Shown: one piece after another, positions 11,501-23,325 of the stretch | How positions within the stretch are numbered: position 1 is the first letter of the stretch | Layout of the letters: every line of letters starts with the position of its first letter | From: Branchiostoma floridae | Lineage: Eukaryota > Chordata > Leptocardii > Amphioxiformes > Branchiostomatidae | Direction of reading: 5' to 3' | NCBI RefSeq assembly: GCF_000003815.2 | Contig: NC_049980.1 | Span: 11,171,578-11,219,778 of the forward strand | Length of the DNA: 48,201 nt | Translations under genes and position numbers: made by a program | The notes under the pieces: generated by a model | Database searches by the model: none | The model's input: the letters and a program-made list of their open reading frames with translations, nothing else | What the model was told of the DNA's origin: nothing

Positions 11501-14500
11501 TCTTGGCCTACATATGCCAGGTTTCTTGAAAACAGCTCTTGATATATATGCCCTGCCCCCCCCCCCCCCCCCTCAGACTCTGATGGCAGCCATGATACCT
11601 GTTATAAAAGTGAGTCCCAGGGGAGTATAAATCATTGAAATTCTTTCATACTTTGGATAATATGTGACAACCCCTGTCTCCATTGTATGATAAAACTTTT
11701 TTTGTAAAAATCTGAACTTGGGCTCTGTGAAGGGGATCCGCAGGTCAATCCGCCATGCAAATTGATGGTGGTCGATTATAGTTCAGGGCCTAAAACTTCA
11801 AGATTTTTTTCCTGGTCAAATGGGTAGAAATCCTGGCAGTTCTGAGGTGGGTGTGACAGGGGAGGGTTTCTACTTTGTGATTAGGGCCAAAAAGCTGAGT
11901 TTGTGTGGTTTTCAGGGGGTATAAAGTTGGGACTTTTTTGTCCTAGCACATGGCCTCCTCACTGGGTTGTGGTGCGGTTTTGAGGTCATGGGTCAATCTT
12001 TCAGTTTCCCGGAAGTTCTCACCGTTAGATTCATGCCGAAATGTGGTTTTTCGGATAGCTGAGATGTCGGGCTTTCATATGAGGGTATGTTTGTGTGCCA
12101 GTAACGTCAGATAGTTGAGTTACTAACAGTTGCTTTCTCCTCTTTTTTTGTATAGGAACCCATTGTTTAGAGGCTGCAAATTGAATCACCTGCGGATACC
12201 CGCCACAATGTTCAACCAGTCGGGGCCCCGCCATTTTACTATCACGCACAAAGGCGGGCGAGCGATGCTCAACACGTTGAACTCAGTCAACCCGTCCGTA
12301 GAGTGACAAACATTCAAGAAAAATCGATCCCTACCGACTAAAAAATCCTGTAGCCATTGCTGCTGCCAAAAGACAGGATGAAAAGGCAATCAAGAAAGCC
12401 GAAAAGGGAAAATGCCATCACAGTCCAACGTAACAATGCGCTGCCGTTTTGCGGCAAGTTGGTCTCACCGTGAGAGGTAAACGTTTTAACACACCGTATT
12501 TGAATAAGTCGTGTAATACAAAATATGACCCATATTTGGTACAAAAAAATTATAATGAAAACTTTTAGTACTATTCTATTTGCATAAGTTGTTTAAAAAT
12601 GCACGGCGATGGTCTGGTTGTTACTATGTCGGAGTTTGGACCCCTTTTTTGTGTTGGAACGTTCTGCTAGGACGCAAGCCGAAAACCTGCCGTAAGTTTC
12701 GTGCGCTGTCAAAGTACAGTGCGGAACGCTACCGTTAAATGAAATATATATATGTACAGCTTCAATAACAGTTATATGGATGCATACAAGATCTTAACTT
12801 GTTTTTGATGAGTTCACTGTAAAATGTACATTGACAAAAGCCATGCGCATCCACTTAGAATGGGTGTCGAAGTATGGCCCCCTCCCGTTACCAGCTTTAC
12901 CACTTATGCAATCAATTTCGACTTCTCAATTCTCATTATTAGAAACTCACCAAAATCTTCCGACATTAGTGGTTTCAGAAAGAAGAGGATGTTTATACCG
13001 AGTTTACTTCAACAGTTGTTGAGTTCATTATCGCATAATGATCAAAACGTTAAGGATGTAAATGAAAATACCCAATGTTTCTTGAATTTTGTTTCAAACG
13101 TTACAATTAGAAACTTAGAATACTAACCCATTGACGTCAGTATCCCTTCGGGAGTTCAGTGTGTCCAGGATATCACGTGACCTGATGACGTCAATGATCC
13201 AACCTCCAGCAACAGTGAACACCCAGATGGTCAGAGGTGAGAGGGCGGATAGGAGGCCATTCTAGATTAAGACGGGTAACACTGCGTGTAACATTAGACT
13301 TCACACTGTCCTCAGTATTAATTACGGCATCAATAACTACTACACTACCCCTGGTACTGAATAAGACATCCAAAAACCGTTACACTGTCCCTGGTACTGA
13401 ATAAGACATCCAAAAACCGCTACACTGTCCCTAGGCCCTGGTACTGAATAAGACATCATAAACTGCTACACTGTCCCTGGTACTGAATATAACACCAAGA
13501 ACTGCTACATAGCACTGTCGCTGGTACTGAATAAGACCTCAAGAACTGCTACACTGTCCATGGTACTAAGACACCAAGAACTGCTACACCGTCGCTGGTA
13601 CTGAATAAGACCTCAAGAACTGCTGCACTGTCCCTAGCACTGAATAAGACCTCAAGAACTGCTACACTGTCCATGGTACTAAGACATCAAGAACTGCTAC
13701 ACTGTCCTTGGTACTGAATAAGACACCAAGAACTGTTACATTGTCCTTGGCAATGAACAAGACATCAAGAACTGCTACACTGTCCTTGGTACTGAATAAG
13801 ACATCAAGAACTTACCTCTGCAATGTTGAATCCCAAGATGGCGTCCATATAATTAGGGAGGTTCGTCAGCATGGTGTAGTTTCCCCAGTTGTTACAGAAG
13901 TGACCAATCAGAAGGCACCACACAACTCTGGATTTGGCAAACTCCAGCCATGGCACCGGGATATCCTACAGAGGAAGATAATTTATCAAAAGTCAAAATT
14001 CTGTTTTGCAAACTACACGACACTAGAGACACCTGAATAAATCGTGTGGGTAGAGCCATGGCTTACTGTAGGCCCCACTCAGTGATACGACATTCCGAAA
14101 CCAGACCAAAAGCAATATCATAATACTGTACCCATTTTCAGGGAAATAACAGCTTACGATTTGACAATCTATTGATAAGGTATCAGAATGTCCCATTGAA
14201 GACGAATATCAATAAGACAATGAATTGATGATACATAAGTACGCACGTGACGACAGTGACAAGGTGCCATAGAGCAGGAGGCTATATGATTATCTGCCTT
14301 TGTTACAAACATTCTGTCAATTACATGTTGCTACATGCTATGATAGCCATATCTTTGTACCAGTGCTGACACGAAGGGTAGGTGAGTCTACATGATAAGA
14401 CAATCAGTGAAATGTCTAATCTAGATACCTCTTGTACATTTGTGCCGATAGAACTTTCTATGTACTCTCGTTCTTCTTCGGAGATCCTCGGGTGTTCGGC

Positions 14501-16892
14501 AGGTGAGTCATGCACTAGTAGCATCCAGGCCACAAACCACACCAGAGCCACAATTCCTGATATGGGCAAACAAATTGTTGCAATTTGGAATTACATGTAC
14601 ACTACTAAGACCACTCTGCCCTGACTATAGTTGGATGTGATGCTGCCATTACCATATAGTTAATATCTTACCCACCTGTGATGTAGAAGACCCAGGGCCA
14701 GCCGATCTGGTCTGTAATGTACCCAGAGAGCGCCAGGGCGATCACAGTTCCAACATTCGTGCCTGAAATATATAACGTTAGAATTAAAACTTCTGTCTTT
14801 CTGTCACTACATAATCTGATGAATACCAGACTTATCACAATAGAAGGCAATTTATTCTATGTTGCCAACTGCATATCTATGGGTAACTCTTCTCATTACC
14901 ATGCACTAGTAATTGAAACATATGGGTGTATGGGGCCCTACCGGTGCATGTGATGGACAGCAGTCTGCTCCGTTCGAGAGGCGGTGCCCACTTCCCCCAC
15001 ATGCCGTGATGAGCGGGAAAAATCACGCCCTAAAAACAAGACCAGCCATTGTTCAATGCTGACAGACAATACACTCTTGTGAAAATGCCAACTAGTTGAG
15101 AAGCATATATAGGTAATGGAGATCCATACAGATAGGGAGCGTACCTGAAAGAAGCCCATGAAGAACCGCACAAAGAACAGGAACCAGAAATCCACTCTGG
15201 CCGCCACGGGAGTCAATAGGGTTAATATTGCACCTATCAGCATGCTTATGCCGTACACCTGTGAAAGTGTAAAGAAAGTTACGATGAAAACAAAACAACG
15301 TGAAACATCGCGCAGGTGTCTTTTAAGCATGTGCCAATGTACATAATGATCCACCGAACCGATCGTGAGATAATGTTACAGCTGATATTATCCAACTCTG
15401 GGATAGTTTTGAAACCTATCAGGAGCGAGGTGACCCTCCTTTCCTTTGAGGTAAAAATGAATCAAACATACGCTGAGAGCTTAAGCTTTCAACCTTGTGA
15501 AGAATGCAGAAGTTATTTTAGGAAAGATCCGTACCTTCTTCCCCCCGAACTTGGTCTCCAGGTACCCCCCTGGCACCTGCATGAAGACGTACCCGTAGAA
15601 AAAGGCGCTAAGAATGCGACCTTTCTGCGTCTCGTCCCAGTCAAACTCCCCTTGCTTCTGCAAACCAAAAGTAAGAGAGCGTTCCCTGTTGGCTACGTTA
15701 ACATTTATCGCAGTGGAATTGTTGTATAACTCGTACTTTCACATCTGGCAAAGTTCCAAACCATGGGAGTGGATATTAACATCCTGATATGTATGTGGGA
15801 GAGCTAGAGGTTTTCAAAAAATGTCCTTTTGGACTTATTTCAGACTGAATGTGTTTGGAATTTGGTTTATCAGGTCCAACATCAATTTCACGTTCTTTGG
15901 GGAAGTATGATGTGTTTTCGTGGAATATAATGTGAAAAAATGAAGCCTATTGCGTAGTTCCTGCTAATGAGGTTGCAACGGGACAATAAAACAAAGCAAT
16001 CAAACCGCAGTTTTATTGGCAGGGGTTGATCCGAAGCTGAATTCTCCACAGATACTGGTGGAGCCGTCTGTCCCGTTCCCGTCAGCCTCTGCGGTCCTGA
16101 TCATGGCGACAATGGCGACACTGATGTTGGAGCGGAGGATGTAGGCGTTCATCATCCCCAGGAAAAACATGGCGGTCAGGACGTAACGGGCTGGCAACCA
16201 TTCACATGGCTGGGAGGGGATAAAAGACAGTTAAATAGATGTCCGCTGCTCATTTTCAGAAATAAAACATCATTCTGTGCCAGATAGCTGATGTTCGTAT
16301 TAAAGACCATGTTTTGGTACGTGTGGGTTTACTTGTGACAGGCCGTTGACGATTTTCAGCTTTGACGAAAAAAAATCATGGGCCTGTGTGGGCATGTAGG
16401 CGAGATACAAGGGAACCCTTGATGGTTGTTACCAGGCTAACAAGTTACCTAACACAGAAAGTGACATCTGCTGTTGATACAGAAAAATGACGAAATATAT
16501 GACGGAAGAGGAAGGCTGTATTTTAACCACACCACGTGATGTAGGAAAACCAGCCTGTTAATTTTATCATAAGACTATCAATTACTTTTAGGGAGTAATC
16601 TCTCCACTCTGCTCTAAATGCCATTGACTGACCTGACTAACTATCAAAGGTCATTAGTACCGCTGCAGTTCCCTTATCACGGTGCAAACGTGAGCTGGAA
16701 TCTTCACTGACACGGTTTCTAGAAACATTGCATAAAAAAACACCAGACACATCCACAGGTCCGCTAAAGGCATAGCATGGCTATAACCACCACTAGCCTT
16801 TACTGCTGAATCCATGCGACTGAATAGCAGGCGTATTATTAAAGCATAACGTCTTAGACTGATGTACATACCTTCTTTTTCACCTTTGCCAT
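8599..16892 (-). CDS. Gene A: sialin-like SLC17 transporter, 12 coding exons, frame-disrupted in exon 9
   Basis: A proton/anion-coupled organic-anion transporter of the SLC17 (major facilitator) family, predicted in lysosomal, vesicular or plasma membrane. Exons from the start: 16872-16892 (MAKVKKK), 16006-16209, 15535-15657, 15145-15258, 14942-15029, 14676-14762, 14429-14556, 13816-13965, about 13128-13261, 9739-9852, 9412-9539, 8599-8820. Family marks: [11 protein letters not shown] in TM1, [48 protein letters not shown] and [10 protein letters not shown]. Glycosylatable NGT and NKT follow TM1. All phases join except exons 9 to 10. There gene A has one extra base near 13144-13146, and gene B-type splicing gives a stop about 17 codons later (near codon 367). 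A weak alternative pair (donor gta at 13123, acceptor before 9847) would restore 503 residues. It may be a pseudogene, respliced, or a sequence error. Confidence 0.85.
9237..9270. repeat. CA-rich microsatellite in gene A last intron
   Basis: A short CACACA tract in the final intron of gene A. Gene B has a much longer CA tract at the matching place (23282-23349). The sequence before the tract belongs to the dispersed family also seen at 1664-2320 and 27165-28220, whose members carry a CA/TG tract. Confidence 0.8.
10348..10817. mobile_element. 470-bp unit with short inverted ends, copy 1
   Basis: It begins ggggatccgcaggt and ends acctgcggataccc, giving terminal inverted repeats of about 14 bp with one mismatch. 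As far as I can read, it is identical over all 470 bp to 11732-12201. The flanks are gcca on the left and tgaa on the right. It is non-coding. It could be a small DNA transposon or a terminal repeat of a larger element. Confidence 0.75.
10818..11731. other. 914-bp spacer between the two identical 470-bp units
   Basis: Non-coding, with no reverse transcriptase, gag, integrase or transposase frame. It begins tgaagtg and ends ctgtgaa, so tgaa abuts both units on the inside. It contains a 17-base C run at 11556-11572. I see no primer-binding site or clear polypurine tract of the kind expected if the 470-bp units were LTRs. Confidence 0.6.
11732..12201. mobile_element. 470-bp unit with short inverted ends, copy 2
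   Basis: Same orientation as copy 1, with no base difference that I can find. The flanks are tgaa on the left and gcca on the right, the reverse of those of copy 1. The perfect identity implies a recent event, gene conversion, or a collapsed or duplicated assembly. Confidence 0.75.
13330..13815. repeat. 39-bp minisatellite in gene A intron 8
   Basis: About a dozen imperfect units of the form gtactgaataagacatcaag plus aactgctacactgtccctg, some shortened. It runs directly into the splice donor side of coding exon 8 (13816). A shorter array of the same unit sits at the identical place in gene B (24245-24498), so it predates the duplication and changed copy number afterwards. Confidence 0.9.
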
Positions 16893-17119
16893 CCCGCCTC
16901 CCTTGGTAGTAGGTAGCTGGTGACAGATAACAAGTGACCGTAGGTAACATAGTCTGTGACGTAGGTCTGGTATATGTTGGTTGTTCTGTGGTGTGTGACG
17001 TTGTGGTTATATCATATTATGATTACATTACATTATGTTAAATCTATGAAGTTTGTTAAATCTACCTTTATATGTCCTCATGTGTGAAGTTCAATACTGA
17101 AGACGTAGACAGGTATAGT

Positions 17120-17640
17120 TGTTCCCTTCGCCAAGAAGGGTATGTTTTCTGTTATATGGGTCTACGGTGGGTCAACAGCATATAACTTTGTGAAGAAATT
17201 GTGGATGGAACTTTCTGATTTTTTTGTATGTGCGTAGCGGTTGTGGAAAGGAAGGTTAAGGTCAAAAATGATTTACCTGGCATTTCCCTACGGTACTGCA
17301 GGGAGCTTTGTAGTTTTTGAGCGCTTGTTTGTGGACAGAAAACTCAAGATGCTGCTGGGGTATCTTCACGATATTTGTCAGGTGTGTAGCGGTTGTAAAG
17401 AGGAAGGTCAAGTGTGAAAATGGTTTACCTGGCTTTTACGTACAGTGCTGTAGCGGGCTTTGTATGTTAGTGCGTTTGTCTGTATCCAAAATAACTCGAG
17501 ATGTTGTTGATGGATATCAATGATATTTGGTAGATGGGTAGGGGTGGCAAAAAAGAAAGGTCAAGTTCTATAATGGGTTTCCTAGCGGCAACTTGCTAGC
17601 GGCGCTTTAAAGTTGGAGGTCAAATTTTCTGCAAATGACA
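17120..17640 (+). repeat. Dispersed, internally tandem repeat (family member 1)
   Basis: It begins cccttcgccaagaagg and matches 20760-21050 through phrases such as gctgctggggtatcttcac. Inside, a module of about 170 bp (tagcggttgtggaaaggaag, then tttacctggc, then gcgggctttgta) is repeated two to three times with divergence. It is non-coding. Confidence 0.65.
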
Positions 17641-18449
17641 GGTTCGTGATGTTTAAGTGGTCTATTAGTCTCGGCACAAGGAGTAAGTGGTGTCGTTCTT
17701 TGGTTCGTTCGTCCATTCGCTACCAAGTCAAAACATGTACTTTATGAATAGACCATGTATACCATCTATTCTGGTTAACGTAATATAAACCTATGTCGTG
17801 CAATTCCTGAGTATGCTTTTTATTCAAAGTAAACTCATTTATCTAACAAAATACATGTATCAAGATAACACTAAAACTAAAGTGCTAGAGAGCTCATTAA
17901 TTAAAATGTATCATTTATCAAATGATACATGCATAATTTCTGTTAAACATCAATTGCCTGTGTTTGAAATATGCATGTTATATCTAACATGTTGGATTCT
18001 ATTCTGCTCGTGATTTTTTACTTACTCTGCCATGTTTGCTTTCATTTCTAACACACATGAAAAGCGTACAATATTTATAATCATAGGTAATTTATTGAAA
18101 AAGGGCAAGCTTTAAAATCTACAAACATTTACAGCGGAGTGTGTTTAACGTTATATTGTCCGGTCCGCACGAACGTATTCCCATGCCCGCGACGTTGCCG
18201 TGACGTAGGTAAACCATTATGTCATGTTATAACATGAAAATTGCGAAACTGGTAAGTCAGCTGATTTGTCTTTACTCTTTTGATCCAGGCGCCGCAAGTC
18301 CGTGTCCCCTGTGACGAATCTTGATAGAAGCGTTCGTTCCATGGATCGTTTGGTTTGGATAAATCGTTTCGTAGGTCAATGTAACGTAGCGCTTCTTATA
18401 GCCCCGATAAACGTCGATGACGGAATCAAGTCAAAATGGATGAGCGGTC

Positions 18450-18530
18450 TAAATAAGGTGCTGTGTTTATGTGTTCATGTCGCAGTCAGTTTCCGAAGGC
18501 GTGAGTTCGATCCCCGCTTGGAACGAAGTG
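18450..18530 (+). mobile_element. tRNA-like remnant, possible SINE head
   Basis: A good B-box/T-arm (gcgtgagttcgatccccgc, near 18500-18520) is preceded by a degenerate A-box region. The acceptor stem does not pair well, and no terminator is evident. I take it as a tRNA-derived repeat fragment, not a functional tRNA gene. Confidence 0.35.
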
Positions 18531-19129
18531 TTTTTTCTTTGATTAACAAATCCCACGGAATATCTTTTGATAGAAAATAGACCAATTCAAGTTTAGCTGC
18601 CCTCTTTTGATGTGCTTTTGTTTAACATCCAGGCTTTTAAATACGCACTTGCCAGTTTTTCCAAAGCTTTCTTGCTTCATAAGCTTGCTTCAAAACCTTC
18701 CTGGCTTCACCAAAAAACATTAAAATTTAAAGTGACGTAGGTTGAAACAGAACACAATGTTTCTTTACCGGCGAGTCCAAAGTCTATTTCTACGTTTTCT
18801 CAGTCAACCAGCAGATTATCAAAATTGTCATATTTGACACAAAATTCACTTATCTTCACAAGAAAAAAAGGTTTTCCACTACAGATTACAGGCACACAGC
18901 ATACACGTACTGAGGTTAAATACACAGCTCAGCCCTTGCCCCAATCAACCTTACTTATTTTTAAGTCATCTTCTAATGCCCATCAAATGACAACTAGTTC
19001 ATCTGTAGTCGCAGTTTCACATCTTACATACATACATCGCATCCCATCATAATGTACTTCTCAGCTAGCCACCAATAAAAATCCTTTTCATTAAGGCGAA
19101 AATGGCAGCTTTTTTTCAGAAGCACTTGT

Positions 19130-20462
19130 TTCTTCCCATAGACTTCTATGTTATGTGTTTTAAATGGGCGCGTTCATAATGAAGTTATTTGAAATATATT
19201 GATATTATTCATTCTTTGTTCATCATGTAAAAAAAATTCCCAACAACGTCTTGACATTCAGTCTATTTTTTATGACAATTACAAAATGCAGTTAGCCAAA
19301 CTCTTCTCACTGACGTCATCATCGCCGCAGGGCGTGTTGCTTAGTTGGACACGACTGTTTGAGCTTCCTTATTCGGCTTTCTTGATTGTGAAGGAACAAA
19401 GTTCGCAAAGCAAAATGCAGTGGGAAAAAGGAAGACCAGAGACTTAGACTTTAGTGGGAACCGAGACATTGTCGTCTTCAACTTATTCTTTAAGTGTGCA
19501 CCCTTACACTGCCAGGGGCGTAAATGTGACCTTTATGTAAATTGATATGGGGGAGCGTTTAGGTAAACATGTAACAAAATGTGACTTCGTCAAAAGTATT
19601 TGAAAGGGAAATGTTTTGTGAAATTATAGAATTTGAATAACACACAATTGCAAAATAGTCCCTAGATATTGGAGGGAAATCTTTAAATGATAGAAAAGGG
19701 GGCGTTGTCGCAGACAACTATACAATGAGCAAATAGGGCTTAAGGGCATGTAAGTATGTCAAAAGTTCAGATTGAGGTTGGATGTTTATCTGCTTCACAT
19801 TTCATGCTTCACATTTCCCTAACATCTCAATGTGTCCCTTTCACATTTATTTTCACTGCAGTCGTATCTTGAAGCATTTCTAGAGGTTTCTCCGTTAAAT
19901 TCACATAAAAATCGCATTTACACCCTTGGCAGTGTTACATAGGTCAAGGAGGTTGGTTTTTAACCTCCTTGCATAGGTCAAGCTATTTGAGAAACAGCAC
20001 ATTATCATTTTACAGGCATAGATACAGGTGCGAACTAACGTTAGTTGCTGGGAGCATTTTGAAAGCTACACTGCCATTCATTTCATACATTAATCTTTTA
20101 TGGGGCTGTGAGAGGCTGTGCCATAAACGGAATTGAAAAGCAAACTACACGCGTGCAGAGTTTCTTCCTTTAGTCACAGATTGCTTGAACTGTTTATTCA
20201 TTTGCCTCTGAATTCAGCTGGCACGGAAATTGAGAAAATGCAGTTATTCATAACTTAATAGCATGTGTCACATCACCTACAGAAAATTTAGTTTAAAGAA
20301 TGTTTACGTACCGATGTAGGGTGAAATGTCAGGAATTCGAAAGCTGCCCCCAAAGAATTGAAGTCTTCTGGAGCACAATGTTACACCTGTATCATGTACA
20401 GGGCGGTGCGAATCAATGGACAAAACAGCAGAAGTGGTTGAACAACATTCCACATTACAACG
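19130..20462. repeat. Repeat R, copy 2 (fold-back element)
   Basis: Same order and orientation as 2826-4145 with substitutions and small indels. It shares the opening cttcccatagacttctat, the central fold-back arms and the closing gcgaatcaatggacaaaac. It continues past 20462 into sequence that in copy 1 is interrupted by the LINE insertion. It marks the low-coordinate edge of the duplicated segment carrying gene B. Confidence 0.75.
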
Positions 20463-22868
20463 ACTCATGTCCTGATGGAGGAGACCAGGCAGAAGAAAGG
20501 GAAGATCTATATTTATAAATGAGCTGCCAAGCACATCTGGTCTGATTATATCAGCACCCACGAGGCTCAGGAAAAAACCGGCAGATTTGAGATTAAGAAG
20601 TGTGTTCAGTTGAGACACGGCGAAGAGGGTATGTGACAGTACAGAATAAAGATCTGTTTCTCGGTCATGGCAACCATTGAGCGTCTGTGATAATTCTCTA
20701 CTGGAGTACAATCAGTCCCGTCTCCACTTCTTTACATCTGGAGTACTGGATATCACCTTTCCTTTTTTTCCCTTCGCCAAGAAGGATATATATGTTTTCG
20801 GTTATCGTGGGTCTATAGCATATATAGCATGGGTCAAAAGCATATAACTCGAGAAATTATAAATGGACCTCGGTGATTTTTGGTAGGTTTATAGCGGCTG
20901 TGGAAAGAAATACCACGTTCGAAAACGGTTTACCTGGCGTTTTCCTATAGTATTGCAGCCAGCTTTGTATTTTTGAACGCTTGTTTTTGGACAGCATAAC
21001 TCGAGAAGCTGCTGGGGTATCTTCACGATATTTGGCAGCTGCCGCTGCAGCTGTCTGATAATACAATCTACTTGTCTCATACAATGTCTTGTGAGCTGTG
21101 CTTTCCTTTATCCAACGTATTACAACTTGTTTACAGTATAATAGAACACATAAGGATATTGACACCGCACTTGCTTAAATTGTATACAAAAACGTGTACT
21201 TTGCTGGTGTATGCAAACATTGGGCTGGAGTGCAGTCTTATGTCAGCTTGCTAACTTCGGTCTGTTTCAAACAAACAATGATTATCAAGTAATGCGCGGA
21301 CTTGCTGGTTGAAGGGCTGTATTCGGTGTAGCCTTAGCCGATGACCCTGATAGGTCGTTCGTTCGTTCGTTCGTCCCATAGCCTTTTAATCAGCCGTAGG
21401 CTGATTAATCAGCCGTAGGGGCAGCACAACATGTTGTGCTGTATCAATAGGCATTTTAGTCCCCTGGCGGCGCCTATCTCCTCTCCGGGGCATAGGTACC
21501 TACAGCAAATGATCTACATGTATCCATTTAATGATTAGAGATTTTGTATTAACCATTGGTTTTCTTTCAGAAAATACATCTTTCTAAAAATGAGATGAGA
21601 TTTACATTACAAATGCCATTTACGACCGCTTCTAACCCACAAAATTGATAGCGGTGTACGACTTTATGACTAGTCACACGTGCACGTCTATCTTGTCATG
21701 TTCACCAGGTAACCCCTGTTCTGATACATAAGATGTTGTCAAAGGATATACTTGTTACTTTCATGAATACGAAGTATTTATTATCATCCTTCACCAGCTT
21801 CTCTGTAGGCATTGGAGTACGTTGTTTGGGTTAGGTTGTGACGGGGGAGGGCAAAAGTAGTACCTTCCAAGTCGAATCAATCGCGGATCGCCCTCCCGTC
21901 ACAACTGGCCCTACCTCCAACAACTTGCCCACAGAGAGGCCGTTGGAGGAGGCTAGTGTTGTTTTTTTTTGGCTGATTTGCTTGAAACTTTATTTATTAA
22001 CGAGAAGCTCAAATCGGCCTGTAGGTCACTTTTCATTGAGGTCATGAGGGAGGTAAGGGCCAGATAAAATATAACAGAGATACAGATTACGTCGAGTCCT
22101 AATAAATCTATCAGCATATATCACTACACATACATGGTACAAAACATTAGTAGAGCGAGTGCTCAGCGTTTATAGTCCGTGTCCGTTCGTCTCAATTCTT
22201 TCATCTCGTAAAGTACCATGCCTTTTGCATAAGTGAACTCTTTTCTTTCGACATAATGTTCGCCTCCCTGTGTCGCGTTAACTGTACCCCCCCCCCCCCC
22301 ACACACACACACTGTGTACTTGGCAATGAAAAGTGATTCAACACTTACCTCTGTCAAATTAAGTGTAAACCTCACGCCTTAAGAGGGAAATAAGGAGAAG
22401 ATAGCCTGACTATGTAAGATCAATTATCACAGTTGTCACTATTCTGCAACAGAGTGAAGTACGTGACAGCGCACAGTTACTATGAAATGGTAGGCGAAAA
22501 CAAGGTCAGTTGAACTTTAATCAACTGTCGACCATTACACTACCAACTTATTGATATTGAAATCCTTTACTTATTGGACTACATTCAATTTACAATAAAG
22601 GCATTGAAGAACAAATCAAACACTTATAGTTATGTGCGACTTCTTTGGTATATTTGGGAAAAAATAAAAGGTGTCTAGATCTACATACATCCCTAATTCA
22701 CACCTGAGTAGCATAGTTAGATATGCATCCAAACACTGTAACGGTTTGCAGGCAATATGGTGTGATATCGATAGCAATGAGAGTTATGCAATCAGTGAGT
22801 GGCAACCTGAAACTATCCATTTTGGTATAATCTATATTTACATCAATACACTTATACAGCATCCGAAT
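20463..22868. other. Interval between repeat R copy 2 and gene B; no gene seen
   Basis: A minus-strand open frame of 135 codons ending at 20304 lies mostly in repeat R and has no recognisable domain. The interval also holds a dispersed repeat (20760-21050), a GTTC run near 21355-21375 and palindromic stretches near 21380-21440 (aatcagccgtaggctgatt; cagcacaacatgttgtgctg). A fold-back near 21836-21905 pairs tgtgacgggggagggc with gccctcccgtcaca. From about 22555 it is homologous to the gene A 3' flank. Confidence 0.5.
20760..21050 (+). repeat. Dispersed repeat (family member 2)
   Basis: Matches 17120-17380 from cccttcgccaagaagg through ctgctggggtatcttcacga. It is diverged and non-coding. Confidence 0.65.
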
Positions 22869-23278
22869 TCAATTTTCTTTAGTTTCGTCGCTGTGCCTTT
22901 GGCTTCGGGTGTTTGGGATGTCCTCAAGGAAGATGACATCTGGATCTGCACTACTTTTATCTGGCGCATGTGCCCAAGGTTGGATGTCTGTGCGCAAAAA
23001 CAGAAGCACAACAATCCCTCCGAACACGTATATCGATGCGCCAATCCAGAAGATGTTCATCCAAGCCTCTCGAGTTTGCTGAAATGAGAGGATTTCAGAT
23101 ATGAACCAGAGCGCCAAAACTCGAGATATCAAAAGCGGAAGTTCTGATGCAGTACCGTAACAAGTTGATAGGGTTCTACAGAGATCTAATCATTTTATCG
23201 GGGTTTATCAAGACCTACCAACATACAAAATGACAAGACAATCCATCCAGGCCTTCTCGAGTTACATGTATGTTGTTC

Positions 23279-23325
<47 letters not shown>

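Larger units (their letters stand above)
9950..12888. mobile_element. TA-flanked DNA transposon-like element in gene A intron 9
   Basis: The left end acgggagggggccatacttc at 9950 and the right end at 12869-12888 are perfect inverted repeats over about 24 bp. Both are bordered by TA (9948-9949 and 12889-12890), which fits a TA-targeting superfamily such as Tc1/mariner. A second inverted match (ggggtccaaatttcgaca near 9974, and tgtcggagtttggacccc near 12628) suggests that the right end was later split by ~225 bp. No transposase frame is visible. The corresponding intron of gene B is only 136 bp, so this DNA entered after the duplication. Confidence 0.7.
16893..19129. other. Upstream region of gene A; no gene seen
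   Basis: Homology with the gene B upstream region fades near 16915. Both A and B have a cag shortly before the start codon (ccag then ctacctactacc in A, cgatatactacc in B), compatible with a spliced 5' untranslated exon. The rest is AT-rich with repeats, described separately at 17120-17640 and 18450-18530. The short open frames lack codon or splice support. Confidence 0.5.

Noticed and set aside
10348-12201. A complete LTR retrotransposon with 470-bp LTRs
   Set aside because: No gag or pol frame, no TG...CA ends, no primer-binding site seen. The repeats themselves have inverted ends and crossed flanks.
20304-20711. 135-codon minus-strand frame as a gene
   Set aside because: About half lies in repeat R, whose other copy is not preserved as coding. 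No domain, splice context or transporter similarity is visible.
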